Positions 18,617 to 27,470 of a DNA stretch of 64,000 nucleotides are shown one piece after another. The translations under genes were made by a program, and so were the position numbers. The notes below the pieces were generated by a model. The model ran no database searches, was not told where the DNA came from, and saw only the letters and a program-made list of their open reading frames with translations. How positions within the stretch are numbered: position 1 is the stretch's first letter; each line of letters starts with the position of its first letter. This stretch comes from Betaproteobacteria bacterium Ga0077532 (GTDB taxonomy: Bacteria > Pseudomonadota > Gammaproteobacteria > Burkholderiales > Ga0077523): contig LNEE01000036.1 of NCBI GenBank assembly GCA_001464895.1, forward strand, positions 1 to 64,000, read 5' to 3'.

Positions 18617-18628
18617 GGAGTCATCACC

Positions 18629-19261
18629 TTGTCGAACGAGATCCTGCTGTATTCGAACCTGCTGCTCTGGGTGGTGGTGCTCGTTCTGGGCGCCGTGGTG
18701 TTCGGCATGGTCCGCCAGATCGGCGTGCTGCACGAGCGCGTGGCGCCCATGGGCGCACTGGCTAACGATCGCGGCCCCGATGTCGGAGAGATGGCACCGG
18801 ACATGAAGATCGCCGGCCTCGACGGTGGGCTCGTCCAGATCGGTGGCGCCACGGGGGGAAAGAAGAGCCGCTTGCTGCTGTTCGTGTCCCCGAGCTGCCC
18901 GATCTGCAAGAAGCTCCTGCCGATCGCCCGTTCGTTCGCGGCGGGCGAGCGCCTCGACGTGGTGATCGTGGGCGACGGCGACGTTGCCGAGCAGCGCGCG
19001 ATGATCGCCAAGTACGAACTGCAGGGGATTCCGTACGTGAACTCTCCCCAGGTGGGCATGGCCTTCCAGGTCGGCAAGCTGCCCTACGCGATCCTGGTCG
19101 ACGAAGATGGCGTGATCCGCGCGAAGGGGCTCGTCAACAGCCGCGAGCATCTGGAGAGTCTCGCGATCGCGAAGGAGACGGGCTACGGCTCCATTCAGGC
19201 ATACCTGAAGGCACGCGGCTACGTGAAGGATGACGCCGCCACCTCCAAGGAAGCGGCCTGA
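18629..19261 (+). CDS. mauD: Thioredoxin-like maturation protein MauD
   Basis: A 210-residue protein with one N-terminal membrane anchor (LLLWVVVLVLGAVVFG) and a periplasmic thioredoxin fold whose active site is Cys90-Pro-Ile-Cys93 (SPSCPICKK). MauD is required for disulfide formation or isomerisation in the amine dehydrogenase light chain; the light chain here has 14 cysteines. The start is a TTG with a GAGGAG ribosome-binding site. Confidence 0.9.
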   Translation: MSNEILLYSNLLLWVVVLVLGAVVFGMVRQIGVLHERVAPMGALANDRGPDVGEMAPDMKIAGLDGGLVQIGGATGGKKSRLLLFVSPSCPICKKLLPIARSFAAGERLDVVIVGDGDVAEQRAMIAKYELQGIPYVNSPQVGMAFQVGKLPYAILVDEDGVIRAKGLVNSREHLESLAIAKETGYGSIQAYLKARGYVKDDAATSKEAA

Positions 19262-19286
19262 GATGGGCAGGTGAACGACGCGTAGT

Positions 19287-19325
19287 TGACGGGCAACGGA
19301 TGACGGGTAACGGGTAACGGGCGGG
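19287..19325. repeat. Short GGGTAAC-type microrepeat
   Basis: A run built from ACGGGTAACGGGTAACGGG and close variants (GACGGGCAACGGATGACGGG) fills part of the 142-bp gap between mauD and the light-chain gene. Function unknown; it could space or pause transcription. Confidence 0.6.
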
Positions 19326-19403
19326 GCTAAGGCACGCCGCACAAGCATCGGCAGGTCACCGGGAACGGCGACCACCAGCACGACAAGCACAGGAGAACGG
19401 GTC

Positions 19404-19940
19404 ATGGTGATGCAGGTGATCGACAAGCTGTTCGAGCGCATGAGCCGCAGGACTGCCCAGAAGATGTCCCGGCGAAATTTCGTCGCGACCCTTGGCGCTG
19501 CACTCGCCGGTGCGTCAATGCTTCCGGTGCTCCCCGTCGCGCGGAAGGCGCAGGCTGCCGAGGACCCCGGCGTCGAGTGGGCGAAGCGCGTCGGCGCGCA
19601 GACCACCGACCCCAAGGCTTGCAACTACTGGCGCTACTGCTCGAGCGACGGCTACCTCTGTTCCTGCTGCGGCGGCGGCCCCGCCACCTGCCCGCCGGGC
19701 TCGACCCCTTCCCCCACGTCCTGGGTCGGCAGCTGTCTGAATCCTGACGACGGCAAGATGTACCTGATCGCCTACCGTGACTGCTGCGGCAAGGATTCCT
19801 GCGCGCAGTGCAACTGCCTCGGCACCGCCGGCGAGATGCCGACGTACCGGCCGCAGCTGAACAACGACATCATCTGGTGCTTCGGCGGCAGCTCGATGGT
19901 CTATCACTGCTCCAGCGCGGCGATCGTCGGCCAGGTCTGA
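19404..19940 (+). CDS. aauA: Quinoprotein amine dehydrogenase, TTQ light chain
   Basis: A 178-residue precursor with a twin-arginine signal (SRRNFVATLG, residues 22-31). The two tryptophans that form tryptophan tryptophylquinone are Trp107 (SWVGSC) and Trp158 (IIWCFG), spaced 51 residues apart exactly as in known light chains; the catalytic aspartate is Asp126 (AYRDCCG). Fourteen cysteines suggest a heavily cross-linked core. The first half (CSCCGG, CPPGSTPSP) resembles aromatic amine dehydrogenase, while YRP..NNDIIWCFG resembles methylamine dehydrogenase, so substrate class is uncertain. An AGGAGAA ribosome-binding site precedes the ATG. Confidence 0.93.
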   Translation: MVMQVIDKLFERMSRRTAQKMSRRNFVATLGAALAGASMLPVLPVARKAQAAEDPGVEWAKRVGAQTTDPKACNYWRYCSSDGYLCSCCGGGPATCPPGSTPSPTSWVGSCLNPDDGKMYLIAYRDCCGKDSCAQCNCLGTAGEMPTYRPQLNNDIIWCFGGSSMVYHCSSAAIVGQV

Positions 19941-19973
19941 GGCCCGACCAGGGTCTGACACGAGGCAAGGTCG

Positions 19974-20543
19974 ATGACCCGCTCGATGGCCAGCGCACTG
20001 CTGGCCATTTTCTTTTCTGGCGCCGCGATCTCCGCGTCCGAATCGCTGCCCTCGGCGGATGCCGGCACCGCGCACGAATCGGTGGACCCGGCATCGGTCC
20101 CGGACGTACTCGTGCGTCGCAATGGCACGGTGCTACCCCGGGTCTCCGGCGCTGCCGAGGACTACGCGCGGCACTGCCAGGGCTGCCACGGCCACCTCGG
20201 CGACTCCGTCGTGGAAGTCCCGAGACTGAAGGGTCGCGTGGGTCTCTTCACCCATTCTGCGGAAGGCCGCGCGTACATCGTGCAGGTCCCCAATGTCCTG
20301 CAGGCACATCTCTCCGACGCGCGCCTTGCCGCCCTGCTCAACTGGATGTTGCGCGAGTACAGCGGTGCGGAACTTCCGGGCGCGTTCATGCCCTACACCG
20401 AAGCCGAGGTCGCACTGGCCCGGACGCACCGACTGGGCAGTGTCATCGATCGCCGCCGCGAGGTCATCGACGGTCTGGTCCGTCTGGGGGTGGTGACTTC
20501 GCCCGAGTTATTCACGTTCGCCACCGACCCCGCCCGCTACTGA
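19974..20543 (+). CDS. Periplasmic monohaem cytochrome c of the amine dehydrogenase cluster
   Basis: A 189-residue secreted cytochrome c with a signal peptide and one haem site, Cys68-Gln-Gly-Cys71-His72. It starts 33 bp after the light-chain gene. The described Alcaligenes faecalis aau cluster also has a small monohaem cytochrome gene right after aauA, so this may be the electron carrier between amine dehydrogenase and the respiratory chain (inferred). It is not MauG, which has two haems. Confidence 0.82.
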   Translation: MTRSMASALLAIFFSGAAISASESLPSADAGTAHESVDPASVPDVLVRRNGTVLPRVSGAAEDYARHCQGCHGHLGDSVVEVPRLKGRVGLFTHSAEGRAYIVQVPNVLQAHLSDARLAALLNWMLREYSGAELPGAFMPYTEAEVALARTHRLGSVIDRRREVIDGLVRLGVVTSPELFTFATDPARY

Positions 20544-20604
20544 ACACACAACGAGATGCTGTGAAGCGCTGCGCCATGCCCCACCTTCCCACGGACGCCT
20601 GCCC

Positions 20605-22008
20605 ATGACCCTCCGCCATCCAGCGGCGCTCGGTCTGGCGTTGCCGCGGCGCCGCTTCCTGCAGGCAGCCAGCCTGCTCGCGCTACCCACCGTTGGCAGC
20701 TGGTTGAACCACGCCATCGGGCAGACCCCGGACCTCCCCGCATTGCCGGAGATCGCGCTCGACCGCAGCGAACCCGGGCTTGCCGTGGGTCGGATCGTCG
20801 CGGCGCCAGGGCAAGTCCTCATCGACGGGCGCGTCGTGCAGACGATCGCCTACAACGGCGTCTTTCCGGGGCCCCTCCTGCGACTGCGCGAAGGCGAGAC
20901 CCTGCGACTCACCTTCGAGAATCGGCTCGATCACACGTCCAATCTGCACTTCCACGGCCTTTCCATCCCGCCGACGGGCCGTGCCGACAACATCTGGATC
21001 CAGGTGCCGGCCGGCGAATCCTTCGAGTACGAGTTCGTCGTCCCGCCCGGCAACGCAGGCGTCCACTGGTACCACCCGCACATCCACGGCGCGACGGCCC
21101 GCGACATGTTCGCAGGCCTCGCGGGGCCCATCCTCATCGAAGGGCCCCGCGACTTCGAAGACGATCTCGACTGCGACGACCGCCTGCTCGTTCTGAAGGA
21201 CGTCACGCTGGAAGGCGACCGCATCCAGCCGCACCGCGCCACCGAATGGTCGGTGGGCAAGGAGGGGGACTGGCTGCTGGTGAACGGCGTGCAGCGGCCC
21301 GTCTGGCGCGCGCAGCGATCGCTGCAACGCCTTCGGTTCGTGAACGCGTCGAATGCGCGCTACTGGCGCCTGCGCCTCGGCAACGACCGACCGTTCCACG
21401 TCATCGCCCACGACGGGCGCTATCTCGACCATACGCAGGCCGTGCAGGAGATCCTGCTGGTGCCGGGTGGTCGCGCCGAGGTGCTCGTCGAACTCGATGG
21501 CGCCGACCCGCTGCAGCTCATCTACCTCCCCACCGCGCGCCGCGGCATGGCGTTCACGGCCCCGCAGCCGATCGCCACGCTGCTGCCGCCACCGACACCG
21601 ACGCCCATCCGTCTGCCAACGCAGCTCGTGAGCTTCGAACGCTTCCGGCCCGAGCTGGCGACGGTCGAGCGCGATGTCGTGCTGTCGCTCTTCAACATCT
21701 GCTCGCAGTTCATGGACCCCGAGCGGGTCGACATCCGCGCGGCCCTGGGCAGCCGCGAGATCTGGCGCCTGCGCAACGTCGACGTGATGGACCATCCGTT
21801 CCATCTGCACACCTGGCACTACCAGGTGCTCGACATCGACGGCAAGCCGCCGGCCTACACCGCGCAGCACGACATGTTCAACGTCCGCGAGGGTGCGAAC
21901 GTGCGCATCGGGATCCACTTCACCGAGCACGTCGGCCGGACCCTGTATCACTGCCACTTCACCGAACACAGCGACCGCGGGATGATGGCCATCCTGCAGG
22001 TGTCCTGA
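20605..22008 (+). CDS. Periplasmic multicopper oxidase
   Basis: A 467-residue three-domain multicopper oxidase with a Tat signal (PRRRFLQAASLL). All four copper-binding segments are present: LHFHGLS, HWYHPHIHG, HPFHLHTWHY and the type-1/type-3 element HCHFTEHSDRGMM, where the downstream Met is the axial ligand. Such enzymes couple one-electron oxidation of metals, phenols or reduced proteins to oxygen reduction. It lies 61 bp after the cytochrome gene. A role in receiving electrons from the amine dehydrogenase, or in oxidising the TTQ precursor, is possible but unproven; a separate copper-detoxification role is the alternative. Confidence 0.85.
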   Translation: MTLRHPAALGLALPRRRFLQAASLLALPTVGSWLNHAIGQTPDLPALPEIALDRSEPGLAVGRIVAAPGQVLIDGRVVQTIAYNGVFPGPLLRLREGETLRLTFENRLDHTSNLHFHGLSIPPTGRADNIWIQVPAGESFEYEFVVPPGNAGVHWYHPHIHGATARDMFAGLAGPILIEGPRDFEDDLDCDDRLLVLKDVTLEGDRIQPHRATEWSVGKEGDWLLVNGVQRPVWRAQRSLQRLRFVNASNARYWRLRLGNDRPFHVIAHDGRYLDHTQAVQEILLVPGGRAEVLVELDGADPLQLIYLPTARRGMAFTAPQPIATLLPPPTPTPIRLPTQLVSFERFRPELATVERDVVLSLFNICSQFMDPERVDIRAALGSREIWRLRNVDVMDHPFHLHTWHYQVLDIDGKPPAYTAQHDMFNVREGANVRIGIHFTEHVGRTLYHCHFTEHSDRGMMAILQVS

Positions 22009-22067
22009 CGTTCCGCTTCAGATCCACCGCAGTTCAACAGCCTCACCCCGAAACGGAGCCGCAAGTC

Positions 22068-22376
22068 ATGATTCGAGCCCTCATCGCCCTCCTCGCCTGC
22101 GCCGCGATCCCGGTCCATGCCGCCGGCGATCCAGAGGCCGGCAAGGCCAAGACCGTCACCTGTTCGATCTGCCACGGCGCAGACGGCAAGGCGCAGATGT
22201 CGATGTATCCCAAGCTCGCCGGCCAGAACGTGCAGTACCTCGTCTATTCGCTGAAGGCGTATCGCAACGGCGACCGCAAGGGCGCCATGGCGGGCATCAT
22301 GACGCCGAACGTGATGTCCCTCAGCGACCAGGACATCGACGACCTCGCGGCCTACTACCACAGCCTTCAGCCGTAG
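22068..22376 (+). CDS. Small cytochrome c553-type protein
   Basis: A 102-residue class I cytochrome c with a signal peptide (ending VHAAG) and a haem site Cys32-Ser-Ile-Cys35-His36; an Met-rich stretch (MAGIMTPNVM) should supply the axial methionine. It is similar to cytochromes found beside cbb3 or c553 electron-transfer genes. It is the last gene of the amine-oxidation run, 59 bp after the multicopper oxidase. Confidence 0.87.
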   Translation: MIRALIALLACAAIPVHAAGDPEAGKAKTVTCSICHGADGKAQMSMYPKLAGQNVQYLVYSLKAYRNGDRKGAMAGIMTPNVMSLSDQDIDDLAAYYHSLQP

Positions 22377-22448
22377 ATCGCCACCGCACGACGGGAGATG
22401 AGGGGCCGTGGCGCGCCCTTCGGTCGGCCCGTTCTCCCGGAATTCGAG

Positions 22449-23066
22449 ATGTCCGACGCCCGTCGATTCGCACCCGCCACCGAACGCAACCGCACCGCCA
22501 TCCTCGACGTCCTGCGGGAGGCGCTGCCCGATGCGGGCTGCGTGCTCGAGATCGCGAGCGGCTCCGGCGAACACGCCGTGTGGTTCGGGCGGCATCTCCC
22601 GCACCTCCAGTTCCAGCCAAGCGATCCCGACCCGGTGAACCGCGCCAGCATCGCGGCGTGGATCGCACACACGGCGGTCACCAACGTACTGCCACCGATC
22701 CCGCTGGACGCCACCCACCCCGGGTGGCCACTCCCGCAGCCGCCGGCCGCCGTGCTCTGCATCAACATGATCCACATTGCCCCGTGGACCGCTGCGCTCG
22801 GCCTGCTCCACGGGGCTGCAGCGACACTGTCGGCAGGCGGCCTCCTGTACCTGTACGGCCCGTTCCGCCGCGGCGGTGCGCACACGTCGGAGAGCAACGC
22901 GATGTTCGACGCAGACCTCCGCAGCCGCAACCCGACGTGGGGTGTACGCGACCTCGAAGCGGTCAGCGATGCCGCAAGCTTGGCGGGTTTCGAGCCGCCC
23001 ATCACGATTGCAATGCCGGCGAACAACCTGTCGGTGATGTTCCGGCGAGCGACCATGCCCGCGTAG
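22449..23066 (+). CDS. DUF938-family SAM-dependent methyltransferase
   Basis: A 205-residue DUF938 protein with the family opening RFAPATERNRTAILDVL and the SAM-binding loop EIASGSGEHAVWFGR, then INMIHIAPW. Family members are small class I methyltransferase folds of unknown substrate. The ATG at 22449 matches the family N-terminus. It follows the amine cluster by 72 bp and is not known to belong to it. Confidence 0.85.
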   Translation: MSDARRFAPATERNRTAILDVLREALPDAGCVLEIASGSGEHAVWFGRHLPHLQFQPSDPDPVNRASIAAWIAHTAVTNVLPPIPLDATHPGWPLPQPPAAVLCINMIHIAPWTAALGLLHGAAATLSAGGLLYLYGPFRRGGAHTSESNAMFDADLRSRNPTWGVRDLEAVSDAASLAGFEPPITIAMPANNLSVMFRRATMPA

Positions 23067-23100
23067 CGGGGAACCCTCCCCATGGAGGAGGGCACCCGGT

Positions 23101-23310
23101 GTAGGAGCGGCCCATGGCCGCGAAAGCGGTAGGTGCCAGGAAACGCTTCACCCGAAACCATCGCTTTCGCGGCCATGGGCCGCTCCTACAACAGCGTGGC
23201 ATTTTCCCATCCACCGGGCCTGTAGGAGGGGCCCATGGCCCCGAAAGCGGTCGATGCAAGGAAATGCTTCACCCGGAACCAACGCTTCCGCAGGCATGGC
23301 CCGCGGCGAC
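23101..23310. repeat. Family A REPIN-like inverted repeats (one intact, one degenerate)
   Basis: 23101-23189 is an intact element: left arm opening GTAGGAGCGGCCCATGG and its near-complement ending GGGCCGCTCCTAC, arms about 28 bp around a loop containing AACGCTTCACCCG. A second copy starts at 23222 and its right arm has decayed by about 23310. The whole 385-bp gap between the DUF938 gene and lon is filled by this material. Confidence 0.8.
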
Positions 23311-23451
23311 ATAAGAAGCGTGGCCTACGCCGGCGCTGGTTGGCGCATCCACGTGGGGATGTACGGCCTTGCCCCTTGAATCCCCATCCCCCACCCCGAC
23401 CTCCTGCCTACGAGCACAGCCGACCACGGCCGGTACCAGGAGACACGATTC

Positions 23452-25866
23452 ATGCAATTCCTTCCGAAGCTGCAGGAACTGCTGACGGGCGGTGGCAAGA
23501 CACCCAGCGGCACCAATACGAATGATCGCAACGGCGCGGACGGCCTCCGGCCGTTGCCGGACGACGCCCTCGTGCTCGTCCCCATGCGCAACGCCGTGCT
23601 CTTTCCCGGCCTGGCGTCCCCGGTCACCGTAGGCCGCGCCGGCTCTGTGGCCGCCGCGCAGTTCGCCGCGAAGAACGCGCGCCCCGTGGGCTTCCTCATG
23701 CAGAAGGACCCCGAGCGCGTCGAGGTCGGCGCCGATGATCTCCACTGGGTCGGCACGGCCGGCCGCATCGTCCGTCACATGGGCGCCAACGAAGGACCCC
23801 ATCACCTCATCGTCCAGGGCGAGACGCGCTTCCGCGTGCTGCAGTTCCTGGAAGGCTGGCCCTTCCTCGTGGCGCGCGTCGCGTACGTCGAACCGCCCGA
23901 CGAGACCGGCCCCGAGATCGAGGCTCGCTTTCTCCAGCTGCAGTCGCGTGCGATCGAGGCCATCGACCTGCTCCCGAACGCCCCCGAGGAATGGAAGGGT
24001 GTCGTGCAATCCCTCACGTCCCCGGGCGTGCTCGCCGACACGGTGGCGAATCTGATCGACGCACGCATCGAGGAGAAGCAGGACCTCCTCGAGACGTTCG
24101 ACCTGCGCCGCCGCCTCGACAAGGTGCTGGCGCTCCTCGGCGCGCGGGTCGAGGTGCTGCGTCTGTCGAAGGAGATCGGCGACAAGACCCGCCAGGAGTT
24201 CGACGAACGCCAGCGCGAGCACGTGCTGCGCGAGCAGATGCGCCAGATCCGCAAGGAGCTGGGCGAGGATGAGGACGGCCCCGCCGAACTCGAAGCCATG
24301 CGCGAGGCCCTCGACAACGCCGGCATGCCCGAGGAGACGCTCGCGCAGGCGCGCAAGGAGCTGAAGCGTCTCGAACGGATGAACGACGGTGCCGGCGAGG
24401 CCTCGATGCTGCGCACGTGGCTCGAGTGGCTCACCGAACTGCCGTGGAAGGCCGACCCGCCGAAGGGGATCGATATCGCCGAGGCGCGGACCACGCTGGA
24501 CGGCGACCACTTCGGCCTCGACAAGATCAAGCAGCGAATCCTCGAACACCTCGCCGTCCGCAAGCTGAACCCCACGGGCAAGAGCCCGATCCTGTGCTTC
24601 GTCGGCCCGCCCGGCGTGGGCAAGACGTCGCTCGGCCAGTCGATCGCGAAAGCCACCGGGCGCCCCTTCCAGCGCGTGGCACTGGGTGGCGTGCACGACG
24701 AGGCAGAGATCCGCGGACACCGCCGCACGTACGTCGGCGCGATGCCCGGTGTGATCGTGCAGGCGCTGAAGCGCGCGGGCTCGCGGCACGCCGTCTTCAT
24801 GCTCGACGAGATCGACAAGCTCGGCGCCGGCGGCTTCCACGGGGATCCGTCGTCGGCGCTGCTGGAGGTGCTCGACCCCGAGCAGAACGCGCGCTTCCGC
24901 GACAACTACCTCGGCGTCGACTTCGATCTCTCCGGCGTGATGTTCATCGCAACGGCGAACCAGCTCGACACGATCCCGGGGCCGCTGCGCGACCGCATGG
25001 AGATCATCCAGCTTCCCGGCTACACGGAGGAGGAGAAGGTCGTCATCGCGCAGCGATATCTGATCGCCCGCCAGCAGGAGGCGAACGGCCTCACCGCGGA
25101 ACAGGCGGATGTCACCGAAGCCGCCGTGCGCAGCATCGTGGGCGACTACACGCGGGAAGCGGGCGTACGAAATCTCGAACGGGAGATCGGCAGCGTGCTG
25201 CGGCGCGCGGCCATGCGCATCGCCGAGGGCGAGGTTTCGACAGTCACGATCGACGCAGGCGATCTCGACGGCATCCTCGGGCCGAAGCGCTTCGAGAACG
25301 AAGTCGCCCAGCGCACGGCAGCGCCCGGCATCGCGACCGGGCTCGCGTGGACACCGGTGGGGGGCGACATCCTCTTCATCGAGGCAGCGAAGGTGCCGGG
25401 CACCGGGAAGCTCACGCTGACGGGGCAACTCGGGGACGTGATGAAGGAATCCGCGCAGACGGCGCTCACGCTCGTGAAGGCGCACCTCGGCGAGTCGCTC
25501 TCGCAGTGGGACATCCACGTGCACGTGCCCGCGGGCGCGACACCGAAGGACGGGCCGAGTGCGGGCGTCGCCATGTTCCTCGCGATGTCGTCCCTGCTGC
25601 GCGACATGCCGGTGCGGCCCGACATCGCGATGACCGGCGAGATCTCGCTGCGCGGCGTGGTGCTGCCCATCGGCGGCGTGAAGGAGAAGACACTGGCGGC
25701 GCTACGCGCGGGCATTCGGACTGTGATGCTGCCACGACGCAACGAGAAGGACCTCGTCGACATCCCGGCAGAGGCGCGGGCGCAGATCGAGTTCGTGTTC
25801 CTCGATCGGGTGGAGGACGCGATGCGGGTGGCGCTGGGTCAGGAGGTGGAGGACGCAGCGGCGTGA
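23452..25866 (+). CDS. lon: ATP-dependent serine protease Lon (LonA type)
   Basis: An 804-residue, full-length LonA. In order: N-terminal substrate-binding domain (about 35-220), a coiled helical segment, the AAA+ module with Walker [10 protein letters not shown] (residues 385-393) and Walker [11 protein letters not shown] (about 448), then the protease domain with the Ser703-Lys744 dyad ([15 protein letters not shown]). It degrades misfolded and regulatory proteins in the cytoplasm. AGGAGAC precedes the ATG. The first 30 residues carry a low-complexity, non-conserved leader. It is monocistronic, followed by a tandem repeat array. Confidence 0.95.
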   Translation: MQFLPKLQELLTGGGKTPSGTNTNDRNGADGLRPLPDDALVLVPMRNAVLFPGLASPVTVGRAGSVAAAQFAAKNARPVGFLMQKDPERVEVGADDLHWVGTAGRIVRHMGANEGPHHLIVQGETRFRVLQFLEGWPFLVARVAYVEPPDETGPEIEARFLQLQSRAIEAIDLLPNAPEEWKGVVQSLTSPGVLADTVANLIDARIEEKQDLLETFDLRRRLDKVLALLGARVEVLRLSKEIGDKTRQEFDERQREHVLREQMRQIRKELGEDEDGPAELEAMREALDNAGMPEETLAQARKELKRLERMNDGAGEASMLRTWLEWLTELPWKADPPKGIDIAEARTTLDGDHFGLDKIKQRILEHLAVRKLNPTGKSPILCFVGPPGVGKTSLGQSIAKATGRPFQRVALGGVHDEAEIRGHRRTYVGAMPGVIVQALKRAGSRHAVFMLDEIDKLGAGGFHGDPSSALLEVLDPEQNARFRDNYLGVDFDLSGVMFIATANQLDTIPGPLRDRMEIIQLPGYTEEEKVVIAQRYLIARQQEANGLTAEQADVTEAAVRSIVGDYTREAGVRNLEREIGSVLRRAAMRIAEGEVSTVTIDAGDLDGILGPKRFENEVAQRTAAPGIATGLAWTPVGGDILFIEAAKVPGTGKLTLTGQLGDVMKESAQTALTLVKAHLGESLSQWDIHVHVPAGATPKDGPSAGVAMFLAMSSLLRDMPVRPDIAMTGEISLRGVVLPIGGVKEKTLAALRAGIRTVMLPRRNEKDLVDIPAEARAQIEFVFLDRVEDAMRVALGQEVEDAAA

Positions 25867-25910
25867 AGCAGATCGGAGTTCACGCCGACGCAGTCTCGTC
25901 GATGAATCCA

Positions 25911-26620
25911 CTGCGAGTCCCGGCCACGCAGGCGTCGGGCGAAGCCCGACCCACGGGGTTACTGAACCGCCCGCGCGTCCAGCGGCGCTGGTGTTCGTGG
26001 GTCGAAACAGCTCGACGCGGCGAGTGCTTGGGTACCGCGGCGAATCCAGGCACGCAGGCGTCGGGCGAAGCCCGACCCACGGGCTTACTGAACCACCAGC
26101 GCATCCAGTGGCGCTGGTGTTCGTGGGTCGAGCAACAGCTCGACGCGGCGATGGCTTGGGCACCGCGGCGAATCCAGGCACGCAGGCGTCGGGCGAAGCC
26201 CGACCCACGGGGTTACTGAACCGCCCGCGCGTCCAGCGGCGCTGGTGTTCGTGGGTCGAGCTGCAGCTCGACGCGGCGATGGCTTGGGCACTGCGGTGAA
26301 TCCAGGCACGCAGGCGTCGGGCGAAGCCCGACCCACGGGGGGTTGTTCTCACCGCCCGCGCATCCAGCGGCGCTGGTGTTCGTGGGTCGAGCAACAGCTC
26401 GACGCGGCGACGGCTTGGGCACTGCGGCGAATCCAGGCACGCAGGCGTCGGGCGAAGCCCGACCCACGGGGTTACTGAACCGCCCGCGCGTCCAGCGGCG
26501 ATGGTGTTCGTGGGTCAAGCAACAGCTCGACGCGGCGAGTGCCTGGGCACCGCGGCGAATCCAGGCACGCAGGCGTCGGGCGAAGCCCGACCCACGGGGA
26601 TTCTCGAGTCGTCCGCGCGC
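25911..26620. repeat. Tandem array of six family B REPIN-like repeats
   Basis: Six units with a period of 126-132 bp; the palindrome GTCGGGCGAAGCCCGAC begins at 25934, 26060, 26188, 26316, 26448 and 26575. Each element of about 87 bp runs from CGTGGGTCGA (head with AGCTCGAC partner) through a conserved linker (GGCTTGGGC...GCGAATCCAGG) to GACCCACGG, so its ends are inverted repeats. Elements are separated by 37-40 bp of similar sequence containing GCGGCGCTGGTGTT. It fills the whole gap between lon and the convergent SDR gene and has no coding features. Confidence 0.9.
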
Positions 26621-26632
26621 CCTGCGTCACGC

Positions 26633-27382
26633 TCAATGAAACACCCGCCCCGCGTCGATCGCGATCGTCTGCCCAGTGATGCTCTCCGTGCGACAGAACG
26701 CCACCACCTGGTCGGCGATGTCGTCCTTGTCCGCTGCACGCTTCAGCAACGCCGTGTCGCGCGACCGCTGGCGATACGCGGGGTCGAGGTTCGACGTGGC
26801 CCGCGTGTCCTCGATGTACCCCGGCGCGACACAGTTGACGAGCACATCGGGCGCCAGCGCCACAGCCATGCACTTCGTCAGGTGGATCAAGCCCGCCTTC
26901 GACACCGCATACGGAATCGACGACCCCGACGGTGACAACCCCGCGACCGACGAGATGTTCACGATGCGCCCGCCGCCCTGTCGCCGCATCGCCGGCGCCA
27001 CCGCCTTCGTCGTGAGCATGGGACCCGTGAGATTGATCGAGAGGATCGTCTGCCAGTCATCGAGCGTGAGCGCATCAAGATCGGGGAACGGGATCCACTT
27101 GTTGTAGGCCGCATCGTTCACGAGGATGTCGATGCGACCGAAGGCCTGCTCGACGGCATCGACCATCGCGATCACGGCCGCCGGATCGGCAAGGTCGCAG
27201 GCGAACGCGTCGCTCCTCACGCCGAGACCGCGCAGGGCGGCTGCCACTTCCTCCGCCGGCTCGCGGCTCCGCGCGTAGACGACCGCCACATGGCACCCAG
27301 CCCGCGCGAGCGCATCGCAGATCCTGCGGCCCAGGCCGCCGTTGCCCCCGGTCACGATCGCGACCTTGCCTGCGAGTTCCAT
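26633..27382 (-). CDS. SDR-family oxidoreductase (FabG-like)
   Basis: A 249-residue classical SDR. Cofactor motif TGGNGGLG (residues 12-19), NDAAYNKW in place of the usual NNAG, catalytic serine in NISSVAG and YAVSK tetrad. The start at 27382 gives the normal MELAGKVAIVTGG leader. FabG-like enzymes reduce 3-oxoacyl thioesters or oxidise secondary alcohols; no more specific call is possible. It abuts the repeat array at its 3' end. Confidence 0.87.
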   Translation of the reverse strand: MELAGKVAIVTGGNGGLGRRICDALARAGCHVAVVYARSREPAEEVAAALRGLGVRSDAFACDLADPAAVIAMVDAVEQAFGRIDILVNDAAYNKWIPFPDLDALTLDDWQTILSINLTGPMLTTKAVAPAMRRQGGGRIVNISSVAGLSPSGSSIPYAVSKAGLIHLTKCMAVALAPDVLVNCVAPGYIEDTRATSNLDPAYRQRSRDTALLKRAADKDDIADQVVAFCRTESITGQTIAIDAGRVFH

Positions 27383-27470
27383 GTCGTGCCTCCCGTCGAA
27401 TGTTCGTGTGTGGCGCCGAACGAAAAGGCGCGACCGACATGGTAGCTGCCCGCCAACAGTCACACCCGAT

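Noticed and set aside
19974..20543. MauG candidate in the amine dehydrogenase cluster
   Set aside because: Only one CxxCH haem site and too short; MauG needs two haems.
25911..26620. CRISPR-like alternation of repeats and spacers
   Set aside because: Repeats are about 87 bp with internal hairpins, spacers within the locus are nearly identical to each other, and no cas gene is present.
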